DNA of 64,000 nt, from positions 8,363,501-8,427,500 of the forward strand of contig NZ_CP107913.1 in assembly GCF_036014115.1 (NCBI RefSeq), read 5' to 3'. Each line of letters starts with the position of its first letter. Position 1 is the stretch's first letter. The notes under the pieces were generated by a model, which did not search any database, was not told where the DNA came from, and saw nothing but the letters and a program-made list of their open reading frames with translations. Of the stretch, positions 17,067 through 25,104 are shown one piece after another. The stretch comes from Streptomyces sp. NBC_00448. GTDB lineage: Bacteria > Actinomycetota > Actinomycetes > Streptomycetales > Streptomycetaceae. Position numbers and translations under genes: made by a program.

Positions 17067-17855
17067 ATGGTGCAAGCGGTGCAGCGTGCCGTCCAGATCC
17101 TCCGGGAGCTGGCCGTCACCGGCCCCCGGCTGGGGGTCACCGAGCTGGCCGAGCGGCTCGGCGTGGCCAAGCCGACCGTGCACGCGCTGCTGCGCACCCT
17201 GGAGGCCGAGGGCATGGTGGTGCAGGACCGGGACAGCTCGAAGTACCAGCTCGGCCCCTATCTGGTGCACCTGGGCAACTCCTACCTGGACACCCAGGAG
17301 TTGCGGTCCCGCTCGCTCACCTGGGCGGACCTGCTGGCCCGCCGGGCCGGCGAGGCGGTGTGGGTCGCGGTGCCGACCGGCGACCACATGCTGGTGGTGC
17401 ACCACGCCTTCCGTCCCGAGGGGGCCGTCCAGATCCTGGAAGTCGGCGCGTCCATCCCGTGGAACACCTGCGCGCTCGGAAAGGCCGTGGCGGCCTTCGC
17501 CCCCGACGAGGAGCGCGAGCGGCTGCTGGCGGGCGAGCTGACCGTGCTCACCGGCGCGAGCATCACCGGACGCGAGCCGCTCGCCGCCCAGTTGGCGCAG
17601 GTCAGGGCGCAGGGATACGCGCTGGAGGACCAGGAGTCGGCGATCGGCGACGCGGGGGTCGCGGCGCCCGTCTTCGACCGCTCCGGCGCCGTGGTGGGCG
17701 CGATCGGCGTGGTCGGGCCGGTCGAGCGGCTGCTCGCGGAGCCCGCCCGGCAGGAACTCGCCGTCGCGGTACGGGAGACCGCCCGCAACCTGTCCCGGGA
17801 CCTCGGCGCGCCGCGCGGGGCGGCACGGGGTACGGCGCGGGGTGCGGCCGGCTGA
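17067..17855 (+). CDS. IclR-family regulator, probable controller of the dha/glpF genes
   Basis: A 262-residue IclR regulator. The winged HTH reads VQRAVQILRELAVTGPR, LGVTELAERLGVAKPTVHALLRTLEAEG. The GAF-like effector domain carries GDHMLVVHHAFRPEG, WNTCALGKAVAAF and GYALEDQESAIGDAGVAAPVFD. GylR, the glycerol regulator of Streptomyces, belongs to this family. It starts at ATG 17067 with GAAGAGG upstream and is divergent from dhaM. A symmetric site at the glpF promoter is a candidate operator. The effector (glycerol, glycerol-3-phosphate or dihydroxyacetone) cannot be told from sequence. Confidence 0.85.
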   Translation: MVQAVQRAVQILRELAVTGPRLGVTELAERLGVAKPTVHALLRTLEAEGMVVQDRDSSKYQLGPYLVHLGNSYLDTQELRSRSLTWADLLARRAGEAVWVAVPTGDHMLVVHHAFRPEGAVQILEVGASIPWNTCALGKAVAAFAPDEERERLLAGELTVLTGASITGREPLAAQLAQVRAQGYALEDQESAIGDAGVAAPVFDRSGAVVGAIGVVGPVERLLAEPARQELAVAVRETARNLSRDLGAPRGAARGTARGAAG

Positions 17856-17944
17856 ACTCTCCCCGCGCCCACGCGCCTTGGGCGGCGGGCGCGGCGCCGT
17901 ACCGGGGCCGAGCGCGTGAAGCGCCGGCCCTTCCGCATGCGTGA

Positions 17945-17980
17945 GCATGCGGGGGCATGCCGGGTCACGCCCCCGCATGC
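17945..17980. terminator. 12-bp inverted repeat downstream of the IclR gene
   Basis: GCATGCGGGGGC (17945-17956) and its exact complement (17969-17980) with a 12-nt loop, 90 bp beyond the IclR stop. It probably separates iclR from the glpF promoter. Confidence 0.65.
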
Positions 17981-18085
17981 CCCCGTATGCCGCCATGCGC
18001 CGGGCCGTGCTTCCGTCCGCCCCACGGGCTCCGGCAACACACGCTGGGCCGTAGGGAGTTGGGCTCCCACATGGCGCCGAACCCC

Positions 18086-18114
18086 TTGACACCGGCGAAA
18101 CGCCCGCTTAACTT
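18086..18114 (+). promoter_or_regulatory. Promoter of the glpF-dha operon
   Basis: TTGACA (18086-18091), 17-bp spacer, TAACTT (18109-18114). This is the best promoter match in the window. It lies about 220 bp before the glpF start, leaving a long leader, and is immediately followed by a palindrome. Confidence 0.65.
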
Positions 18115-18120
18115 CCCACT

Positions 18121-18141
18121 ACGTTCATCATTAATGAACGT
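18121..18141. promoter_or_regulatory. Operator-like palindrome at the glpF promoter
   Basis: ACGTTCAT (18121-18128), 5-nt spacer, ATGAACGT (18134-18141). It begins 7 bp after the -10 element, so a bound protein would cover the transcription start. The IclR-family regulator encoded just upstream is the natural candidate. A shorter GTTCA/TGAAC pair occurs at the dhaM start (about 16997-17010). Confidence 0.65.
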
Positions 18142-18336
18142 CATTCGGTAATAGGGAGGATTGGCTCCCCTCTCCCGTTGCCCGACCGGCCGCCAGGCAT
18201 GGACCCTGCCCTGACCTGCCTGGCGGCCACCCGTCCGCTCTCCCCGGCACGCCTCTCCCCGCAACGCCCACACCACCCGCCCCGCACGCGCAGGAGGTGA
18301 GAGCCCGCGACCGCCACCGGCGGCCGGGCGCTCAGG

Positions 18337-19140
18337 ATGGAAGACACCGCACTCCCGACCTACCCGCAGAAACTTCTCGCCGAGCTGCTGGGCACCGCGA
18401 TGCTGGTGTTCGTCGGCGTCGGCTCCGTGCCCGCCACGACCCTGCTCGGCGGCGCCGCGCCCTTCACGATGGCCGAACTCGGCATGATCGCCTTCGCGTT
18501 CGCGATGGTCGTGATCGCGATGGTGTACGCGATCGGCCACATATCCGGCTGCCACATCAACCCCGCGGTCACCCTCGCGCTGGCCGCCACCCGCCGGATG
18601 CCCTGGCGCGACGTCCCCGGCTACCTCGCCGCGCAGGCGGCCGGCGCGCTGCTCGGCGCGCTCGCCATCGTCGCCGTACTCGGCCGCAGAGCCGTCGGCG
18701 CCGGACTGGGCATCGCCTCCTACGCCGCACCGACCGGCGCGGGACACGCCTTCGCCGCCGAGGCGATCGGCACGTTCATCCTGGTCTTCGTGATCTTCGG
18801 CGCGATCGACCGCCGCGCGCCCGGCGGCTTCGCCGGACTCGCCATCGGCCTCGCGGTGTTCGCGGTGATCATCCCGATCGGCCCGGCCACCGGCGCGGCC
18901 GTCAACCCCGCCCGCGCGTTCGGCCCGATGGTCATCGGCGCGCTCTACGACGGCACCGTGCACTGGGGCCAACTGCCGGTCTACGTCGGCGCCGAGGTGG
19001 TCGGCGCGCTGCTCGCCGGCCTGGTGCACACCGCGTTCGCCACCCGCCGTACCCCCGGCGCCCGTACCGCGGGCACCGCCGGCCGGCCGGCGCCGGCCGC
19101 CGCCCCCGAAGGAGCCCTGTCGTCAGCTTCTCGGCCGTAA
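18337..19140 (+). CDS. glpF: Aquaglyceroporin / glycerol uptake facilitator
   Basis: A 267-residue MIP channel with six hydrophobic segments and both pore half-helices: HINPAVT in the first half and AVNPARAFGP in the second. It probably lets glycerol or dihydroxyacetone in. The last 35 residues are a cytoplasmic Pro/Ala/Thr-rich tail. It is the first gene of a likely glpF-dhaK-dhaL-EI operon, under the promoter and palindrome at 18086-18141. A weaker possibility is a water-selective aquaporin, but the operon favours a triose or glycerol. Confidence 0.8.
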   Translation: MEDTALPTYPQKLLAELLGTAMLVFVGVGSVPATTLLGGAAPFTMAELGMIAFAFAMVVIAMVYAIGHISGCHINPAVTLALAATRRMPWRDVPGYLAAQAAGALLGALAIVAVLGRRAVGAGLGIASYAAPTGAGHAFAAEAIGTFILVFVIFGAIDRRAPGGFAGLAIGLAVFAVIIPIGPATGAAVNPARAFGPMVIGALYDGTVHWGQLPVYVGAEVVGALLAGLVHTAFATRRTPGARTAGTAGRPAPAAAPEGALSSASRP

Positions 19141-19142
19141 AC

Positions 19143-19164
19143 GACCGAGCTTGTTGACTCGGTC
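19143..19164. repeat. 7-bp hairpin just after glpF
   Basis: GACCGAG (19143-19149) and CTCGGTC (19158-19164) with an 8-nt loop. It could attenuate transcription after glpF, or it could be the subterminal hairpin of an IS200/IS605-type right end, given the TnpB remnant next to it. Confidence 0.5.
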
Positions 19165-19240
19165 CCTTACACCTTGTCGCGCTCCTGACTGTCCCCTACG
19201 ACAGGACGGTCACAGGTCGCATCCACCACAAAGGAGGTGT

Positions 19241-19400
19241 TCAGGTCCCATGCGATGCGGGTCCGTTGACGAGAACCCACGCCGAGCGGGCGCGGTTGCG
19301 CACGTTGACCCCGGCGACAACGTCGGAAGGCCCAGCAAGGCCGCACCGACGACAGCGGAAGGTGTCCCGGTCACAGCGACAACGCGTCGCTGCGCGCCTC
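19241..19400 (-). pseudogene. Remnant of a TnpB (IS605/IS607-type) C-terminal zinc ribbon
   Basis: On the minus strand about 52 residues read like the tail of a TnpB-family protein: RDTFRCRRCGLAGPSDVVAG, then VNVRNRARSAW and a stop at 19241. The CxxC knuckle, the following Asp-Val-x-x-x-x-Asn segment and the Ala/Arg-rich tail are the family's C-terminal signature. The upstream knuckle is degraded (CRC) and nothing of the RuvC core remains, because the dhaK gene follows. This marks an old insertion inside the glpF-dhaK gap. Confidence 0.55.
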
Positions 19401-19460
19401 GGGCTCAGGGACGCTTCTCCTCCCGACCATGAACGACCGGACTTCCAAGCGAGGAACACA

Positions 19461-20462
19461 GTGAAGAAGCTGATCAACGCGCCCGAGACCGTGCTCGACG
19501 ACGCTCTCGCCGGTATCGCGGCCGCCCACCCCGACCTCCTGACCGTCGACACCGTCCAGCGCGTCATCACCCGGGCCGCCGGCCCCAGACCCGGCAAGGT
19601 CGCGCTGGTCTCCGGCGGCGGCTCCGGCCACGAGCCGCTGCACGGCGGGTTCGTGGGCGCCGGCATGCTCGACGCGGCCTGCCCGGGCGAGGTGTTCACC
19701 TCGCCCGTGCCCGGCCAGATGGTCGCCGCCGCGAAGGCCGTCGACGCCGGCGCGGGCACCCTGTTCGTGGTGAAGAACTACACCGGCGACGTGCTGAACT
19801 TCGAGATGGCCGCCGAACTCGCCGCGGAGGACGGCCTGTCCGTCGCCTCGGTGCTGGTCGACGACGACGTAGCCGTCCAGGACTCCACCTGGACCGCCGG
19901 CCGCCGCGGCACCGGCGGCACCGTCTTCGTGGAGAAGATCGCCGGCGCGCTCGCCGAACGCGGCGCCCCGCTCGCCGAGGTCGCCGACACCGCCCGCCGG
20001 GTCAACGCCGCCACCCGCTCCTTCGCCGTCGCCCTCACCGCCTGCACCGCGCCGGCCGCCGGCAAGCCCGGGTTCGAGCTGCCCGACGACGAGATCGAGG
20101 TCGGCGTCGGCATCCACGGCGAGCCCGGTCGCCGCCGCGAGAAGCTGCGCCCGGCACGGGAGATCGTCGCCGACATGCTGGCCGCCGTCCTCACCGACCA
20201 GCCGCTCGCGACCGGCGACGAGGTGCTCGTCATGGTCAACGGCCTCGGCGGTACCCCGCTGATGGAGCTGTACGTCGTCTACGGCGAGGTCGCCGCGCTG
20301 CTGGCCGCACGCGGCGTGCGGATCGCCGGGAACCTGGTCGGGAACTACGTCACCAGCCTCGACATGGCCGGCGCGTCGGTCACCGTCTGCAGGGTCACGC
20401 CCGAACTGCTCGACCTGTGGCGCGCGCCGGTGCACACGGCGGCGCTGCGCTGGGGCGTCTGA
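19461..20462 (+). CDS. dhaK: Dihydroxyacetone kinase, substrate-binding subunit DhaK
   Basis: A 333-residue subunit that binds dihydroxyacetone covalently through a histidine. VSGGGSGHEPLHGGFVG and NYTGDVLNFEMAAE are the phosphate and substrate loops, and VGVGIHGEPGRRR carries the covalent His219. The length equals that of free-standing DhaK proteins. The start is GTG 19461 with GAGGAA upstream. It is preceded by glpF and followed by dhaL after a 277-bp gap filled by tandem repeats. Confidence 0.95.
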   Translation: MKKLINAPETVLDDALAGIAAAHPDLLTVDTVQRVITRAAGPRPGKVALVSGGGSGHEPLHGGFVGAGMLDAACPGEVFTSPVPGQMVAAAKAVDAGAGTLFVVKNYTGDVLNFEMAAELAAEDGLSVASVLVDDDVAVQDSTWTAGRRGTGGTVFVEKIAGALAERGAPLAEVADTARRVNAATRSFAVALTACTAPAAGKPGFELPDDEIEVGVGIHGEPGRRREKLRPAREIVADMLAAVLTDQPLATGDEVLVMVNGLGGTPLMELYVVYGEVAALLAARGVRIAGNLVGNYVTSLDMAGASVTVCRVTPELLDLWRAPVHTAALRWGV

Positions 20463-20477
20463 CCCGGCCCGCCGCCC

Positions 20478-20716
20478 GCGTGTGCCGTGCCCGCGCGCAC
20501 CGTACGCCATCCGTTCGCCCTACCCGACCGCCCGCACCGCACGCGCATCGCTTGCCGGCCGCGTGTGCCGTGCCCGCGCGCACCGTACGCCATCCGTTCG
20601 CCCTACCCGACCGCCCGCACCGCACGCGCATCGCTTGCCGCCCGCGTGTGCCGTGCCCGCGCGCACCGTACGCCATCCGATCGCCCCACCCGACCGCCCG
20701 CACCGCACGCACATCA
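20478..20716. repeat. 83-bp tandem repeat, nearly three copies, between dhaK and dhaL
   Basis: Copies start at 20478, 20561 and 20644, an exact 83-bp period. The first two copies differ at one base; the third has a few substitutions and diverges after about 65 bp. No spacer separates the units, so this is not a CRISPR array. The array almost fills the dhaK-dhaL gap and ends just before the dhaL ribosome site, so its copy number changes the intra-operon distance. Confidence 0.9.
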
Positions 20717-20739
20717 CCGCACTGACGAACGGAGATCCC

Positions 20740-21438
20740 GTGGACACCGCCCTCGCCCGCACTTGGGTGCAGGCCATCGCCGCGGCCATGGACACGCACA
20801 AGGACCGGCTGACCCAACTGGATTCCGCCATCGGCGACGCCGACCACGGCGCCAACATGCACCGGGGCTTCGCGGCGGTCGCCGCCGCCCTGCCGGAGTA
20901 CGACGCGGCGACCCCCGGGCTGATACTCGTCAAGACCGGTTCGCTGCTGATCTCCGTGGTCGGCGGCGCGTCCGGGCCGCTGTACGGAAGTGCCTTCCGC
21001 TCCGTCGGCAAGGCGCTGGACGCGCCGGACGCGCCCGAAGAGCCGGAAACGCCCGTCGATCCGGACGGGTCCGGGCCTGACGCGGGCACGGCCGGTCCCG
21101 AGCGGGTGGCCGACGCGCTCGCCGCGGGACTGGCCGGGGTACGGCGGCTCGGCGCCGCCACCGAGGGCGACAAGACGATGATCGACGCGTACGCACCCGC
21201 GCTCGCGGCGTTCCGCGCGTCCGCCGCGGCCGGCGGTGACCTGGCGGAAGCGGCCGCAGCCGCGGCCGACGCCGCCGAGGAGGGCATGCGGGCCACCACC
21301 CCCATGCAGGCCAGGAAGGGGCGGGCCTCCTACCTCGGCCCGCGCAGCGTCGGCCACCAGGACCCGGGCGCCACCTCCACCGCGCTGATCTTCCGCGCCC
21401 TCGCCGACACCGCCGCCGCGGCCAAGGCGGCGGCATGA
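20740..21438 (+). CDS. dhaL: Dihydroxyacetone kinase, ADP-binding subunit DhaL
   Basis: A 232-residue subunit that holds ADP as a cofactor, receives phosphate from DhaM and gives it to DhaK-bound dihydroxyacetone. DSAIGDADHGANMHRGF carries the Mg-binding aspartates. GGASGPLYGSAF, GATEGDKTMIDAY, and RKGRASYLGPRSVGHQDPG close the nucleotide site. A Pro/Glu/Gly-rich stretch of about 25 residues (near 90-115) is inserted in the middle. The start is GTG 20740 with GGAGA upstream. Its stop overlaps the enzyme I start by 4 bp. Confidence 0.95.
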   Translation: MDTALARTWVQAIAAAMDTHKDRLTQLDSAIGDADHGANMHRGFAAVAAALPEYDAATPGLILVKTGSLLISVVGGASGPLYGSAFRSVGKALDAPDAPEEPETPVDPDGSGPDAGTAGPERVADALAAGLAGVRRLGAATEGDKTMIDAYAPALAAFRASAAAGGDLAEAAAAAADAAEEGMRATTPMQARKGRASYLGPRSVGHQDPGATSTALIFRALADTAAAAKAAA

Positions 21439-23687
21439 GCACCCGCCTCCGCTATCCGGGACAGCCCGCCTCGCCCGGCACCGCACTCGGTGAACTCCAC
21501 CGCACCGACCGCCCCTTCCCCGCGCCCACCCCGACCCCCACCCGCGTTCCCCGCCAACCCGCCGACGCGAGCACGGGCGCGGGCAGGGCGTACGGCCCCG
21601 GCGGCGCGCCGGGTGGTCCGCGCGGCGGGCGCGGCCCCGGCAGCACGTCTGCTGGTGCGGGGGCCGAGTCGGCCTCCTGTCGCGGATCGGAGGAGGCGCA
21701 CGGAAGTTCCGGCCCCGGCGGAACGGCTGCGGATACAGCCGCCGAGGGTACGGAGTGCGCGTGCGCGTCTGAATCCGCGTCCCCGTCCGGCGATCCGGCC
21801 GGGTCCGGCCTGGGCGGCGCATCGCGTGGTTCTCACGGCGGGCCCGGTTCCGCGGGCTCGGCCGCCGAGGGGAGCGTCGCACGCGGTCCGGCCGACCACG
21901 GCGCGTGCGGACATTGTGGCGCGGGCGCCGCAGAAGGCGTGCGCGCGAAGGCCGCCTCCGGCGGCACGGCCGGCGAACCCGCCAACTCCGGCTGCGCCGA
22001 AGCGAGTTCGGGTACCCTCGCCTCCGCTTCCGCCCCCGCCGGCCCGTCCGGTCCGCGCCGGCTCGCCGCGCTGCCCGCGCCCGCCGACGCCGGCGAGACG
22101 GCCGACGCACCCGAGGTCGGCGGGCTGGTCGCCGACGCCTTCGACACGGCCGCCGACCGCCTGCACGCCGTGGCCGCCGGGCTGCGGGCGCGAGGGGACG
22201 AGGAGCAGGCCGACATCATCGAGATCGGCGGGCTCATCGCGCGCGATCCCGATCTGCGGCAGCACGCCCTCCGGTTGGTCGCCGGGGGAGCGGACCCGGC
22301 GGACGCGGTGCATGAGGCCGTGGACGCGCAGGCCCGGGCCATCGCCGCGCTCGGCGACCCGGTGCTCGCCGAACGGGCCGCGGACGTCCGGCAGGTGGGC
22401 CGCCGGGTGCTGGCGGTGCTGCACGGCGTCCAGGAGCCCCCGCCCGACCGGCCGGTGGTGCTGGCCGCCCGCGAGATCGGCGCCGCCGACCTGCTGGAGC
22501 CCGGCCGTACGGTGACGGCCGCGCTGTCGGTGACGGGCGGGCCGAACTCGCATGCCGCCATCGTGGCCCGCTCGTTGGGCATCCCGCTGCTGCTCGGCGT
22601 CGACCCGCTGGTGCTCGACCTGCCCGACGGAGTGGAGACCCTGGTCGACGGGGCCGCGGCCGTCGTCCACCCCGCGGCCGGGGAACGCGAGAGCGCGCTC
22701 GCCGCGATCGCGGCCGTGCGGGAGCGGCGGGCCCGGCTCGCCGCCGAGCGGCACCTACCGGCCCGGACCGTCGACGGCCACCCGGTCACCCTGCGGGCCA
22801 ACGTGGCCACGCCGGCCGACGTGCGGGCCGGTCTGCTGGCGGGTGCCGACGGCGTCGGCCTGCTCCGTACCGAACTGCCCTTCCTCGACGCGGTGCGCTG
22901 GCCCTCCCGGGCCCGGCACACCATCGCGCTCGGGCCGGTGCTCGCCCCGCTGGCCGGGCGGATCGCCACCGTCAGGACGCTGGACTTCGCCGACGACAAG
23001 CTGCCGCCGTTCCTGTCCGCGGACCGGCCCGCCGGCCGCAGGATCGGGCGCGGGCTGCCGCTGATGCTGGCCCGACCGCACGCGTTCGGCGAGCAGTTCA
23101 CCGCGCTGCTGGCGGCGGCGGCCGGTGCGCGCGCCGAACTGCGGATCATGATCCCGATGGTCGCGGACGTCGGCGAACTGCGGGCCTGCCGTGCCCTGCT
23201 GGACCGGGCGGCGGCGGAACTCGACCTGCCCGCACCCCCGTTGGGGATCATGGTGGAACTGCCGGAAGCCGTCCGGCGGATCGACGAACTCGCCCGCGAG
23301 GCCGCGTTCCTGTCGCTGGGCACCAACGACCTGACCTGCCAACTGCTCGAACTGGACCGCCGGGACCCGGCCGCGGGACCGGCGTCCACCGCTCACCCCG
23401 CGGTGCTGCGCGCGATCGCCGCGGTGGTCGCGGCCGCACGGGCCCACCGGCGGCCGGTGTCCGTCTGCGGCGACGCCGCCGCGCACCCGCTGGTGCTGCC
23501 GCTGCTGGTCGGGCTCGGCTGCGACACCCTGTCGGTGGCCCCGTCCGCGCTCGACGAGGTCCGGGCCGCGGTCCGCCGGCTCGACCACACCTCCTGCCGG
23601 GAGGCCGCGGCCGAGGCGCTGGTGCTGCGGACCGCGGAGCAGGTCCATCACCTGGTCCGCTGCCGGCTGCCCGTGCTGCCCGACTGA
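21435..23687 (+). CDS. PTS enzyme I-like phosphotransferase with a 190-residue low-complexity insert
   Basis: A 750-residue PEP-protein phosphotransferase, against about 560 residues in usual enzyme I. PASPGTALGEL is the N-terminal strand. Residues 28-215 are a Gly/Ser/Ala/Pro-rich insert without repeats. The HPr-binding helices (ADAFDTAADRLHAVA), phospho-His373 in GGPNSHAAIVARSLGIP, and the PEP barrel with GVGLLRTELPFLD, MIPMVADVGELRA, MVELPEAVRRID, LGTNDLTCQLLELDR and Cys678 in SVCGDAAAH follow. The gene overlaps dhaL by 4 bp, so it is probably dedicated to the dihydroxyacetone kinase phosphorelay through the divergent HPr and DhaM. Confidence 0.9.
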   Translation: MSTRLRYPGQPASPGTALGELHRTDRPFPAPTPTPTRVPRQPADASTGAGRAYGPGGAPGGPRGGRGPGSTSAGAGAESASCRGSEEAHGSSGPGGTAADTAAEGTECACASESASPSGDPAGSGLGGASRGSHGGPGSAGSAAEGSVARGPADHGACGHCGAGAAEGVRAKAASGGTAGEPANSGCAEASSGTLASASAPAGPSGPRRLAALPAPADAGETADAPEVGGLVADAFDTAADRLHAVAAGLRARGDEEQADIIEIGGLIARDPDLRQHALRLVAGGADPADAVHEAVDAQARAIAALGDPVLAERAADVRQVGRRVLAVLHGVQEPPPDRPVVLAAREIGAADLLEPGRTVTAALSVTGGPNSHAAIVARSLGIPLLLGVDPLVLDLPDGVETLVDGAAAVVHPAAGERESALAAIAAVRERRARLAAERHLPARTVDGHPVTLRANVATPADVRAGLLAGADGVGLLRTELPFLDAVRWPSRARHTIALGPVLAPLAGRIATVRTLDFADDKLPPFLSADRPAGRRIGRGLPLMLARPHAFGEQFTALLAAAAGARAELRIMIPMVADVGELRACRALLDRAAAELDLPAPPLGIMVELPEAVRRIDELAREAAFLSLGTNDLTCQLLELDRRDPAAGPASTAHPAVLRAIAAVVAAARAHRRPVSVCGDAAAHPLVLPLLVGLGCDTLSVAPSALDEVRAAVRRLDHTSCREAAAEALVLRTAEQVHHLVRCRLPVLPD

Positions 23688-23738
23688 CGTCCGGGCGCGG
23701 ACGGCCCGCGCGCGGCGGCGGAGACGGGGGCACACACG

Positions 23739-23775
23739 GGGGCGGGCTCACCTGACGATCCGGTGAGCCCGCCCC
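23739..23775. terminator. Bidirectional hairpin terminator
   Basis: A stem of 14 bp (left arm 23739-23752, right arm 23762-23775) with a 9-nt loop, between the convergent enzyme I and L,D-transpeptidase genes. Confidence 0.85.
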
Positions 23776-23794
23776 TCCCAGGAACCCGGCGGTG

Positions 23795-24790
23795 TCAGGC
23801 GGCCGGGTTGGTCGTGATCTGGCCCTCGCCGCTCTGCGCCAGCCAGGTCGACCAGCTCAGGTTGAAGTCCGCGTAGCCGTTGTCACCCTGGGCCTTGCCG
23901 CGCGGCGAACCGGTGATGGTGATCGGGTCGCCCGGCTTGATGAAGTCGTAGAACCACTTCGCGTTCGCGAGCGACAGGTGCACGCAGCCGTGCGAGCCGT
24001 AGCTGTGCCCGGGGTACGGGTCGCCGGTGGAGTAGTGCACGTAGGTGCCCGAGGTGGTCAGGTGCACGTCCCACGGCAGGGTCAGGTCGTAGTAGTCCGG
24101 GCTGGACTTGTTGCAGCTGATGCCCACGCTGCAGGAGGTCATCCGGACCTCCTTCTGCTTGTCGATGACGGCCATCGTGCCGTCCCACGACGGGAACGAC
24201 GGGCTGCCGGCGTCGATCGGCATCGTCTTCACCACGGTGCCGTCGTGCGTCACCTTCATGCTGTGGCCGGTGACCGACACGCTGGCGCGGTTGTCGTCGC
24301 CGATGGTGAAGGTGTGCGTGTAGCTGTGGGTGCCGTAACGCCCGTTGCCGTTCGGCACGTTCTTCAGGTCCGCGTCGATGGTGACCTTGGTGCCCGGCTT
24401 CCAGTAGTCCTGCGGGCGGAAGTCCGCCCGGGTGCTGCTGAACCAGTGCCAGGCGCCGGTGGTGGGCACCGACGTCGATATCTTCATCGCCTTCTCGACG
24501 CCGGCCCGCGCCGAGGTCGCCACCGGGTTGGTGAAGACCACGGAGATCGGCATCGCCACGCCGACGGTGGTGCCCGTCTGCGGCGCTATCGTGTCGAGAA
24601 GCATCGGCGGACCCAGCGGCTTCGGCGTGGTCGGCTTCGGGCTCGCGGTCACCGCCGAGCCTGACGACGACGCCTTCGCGTCGTCCTTCGGCGGCGTCGA
24701 AGCGGACGAATTCCCACCGCACGCGCTCGTGCCCGCGAGCACCGCACCTGCCACCAGTGCGATCCCCATGCTGGTCCTGACCCGACCCAT
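23795..24790 (-). CDS. L,D-transpeptidase lipoprotein
   Basis: A 331-residue exported enzyme making 3-3 peptidoglycan cross-links. The lipobox LAGTSAC gives a lipidated Cys near residue 24, followed by a Ser/Pro/Lys linker. An Ig-like domain covers about residues 60-155. The YkuD catalytic domain ends in the active site YGSHGCVHLSL (His and Cys). The layout matches actinobacterial Ldt proteins of the LdtMt2 type. It acts at the outer face of the membrane. It is convergent with the enzyme I gene across the hairpin at 23739. Confidence 0.9.
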   Translation of the reverse strand: MGRVRTSMGIALVAGAVLAGTSACGGNSSASTPPKDDAKASSSGSAVTASPKPTTPKPLGPPMLLDTIAPQTGTTVGVAMPISVVFTNPVATSARAGVEKAMKISTSVPTTGAWHWFSSTRADFRPQDYWKPGTKVTIDADLKNVPNGNGRYGTHSYTHTFTIGDDNRASVSVTGHSMKVTHDGTVVKTMPIDAGSPSFPSWDGTMAVIDKQKEVRMTSCSVGISCNKSSPDYYDLTLPWDVHLTTSGTYVHYSTGDPYPGHSYGSHGCVHLSLANAKWFYDFIKPGDPITITGSPRGKAQGDNGYADFNLSWSTWLAQSGEGQITTNPAA

Positions 24791-25104
24791 GTACCTGTAC
24801 TCCGCTCATATCACTGCATCGGCTGCGACTACCAAACTTAAGACTCCCCGGCGATCAGTGCGGTTCCGGTGGCCGGTAAAGCGGATGCCAAGCTTTCGAA
24901 CCGACCCCGGAACGTGACGAGATGGCCGCCGTCCTCACGGACGGTGCCGCCGGTGCGGGACGGGGGAAAGCTTGGGCATGCTGGCCCCACCACGGTCGGC
25001 AAGGCAACAGTAGTGAGGTCAGAGGCCCGTGGACGGCACAGTCGTAGAGGGCACCGCGCGGTGCGGTACCCCTTTCGGAACGGCTGCGACGGGGAGTTCG
25101 GATC
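24791..25104. other. Divergent intergenic region with a spaced inverted repeat
   Basis: Between the divergent L,D-transpeptidase and carotenoid oxygenase genes. CCAAGCTTTC (24888-24897) recurs inverted as GAAAGCTTGG (24966-24975), with near-symmetry continuing outward (ATGC on both sides, one base offset). The 68-nt spacing suits paired binding sites rather than a terminator. No promoter was assigned. Confidence 0.45.

Noticed and set aside
20478..20716. CRISPR array
   Set aside because: The 83-bp units abut with no unique spacers and no cas gene is nearby.
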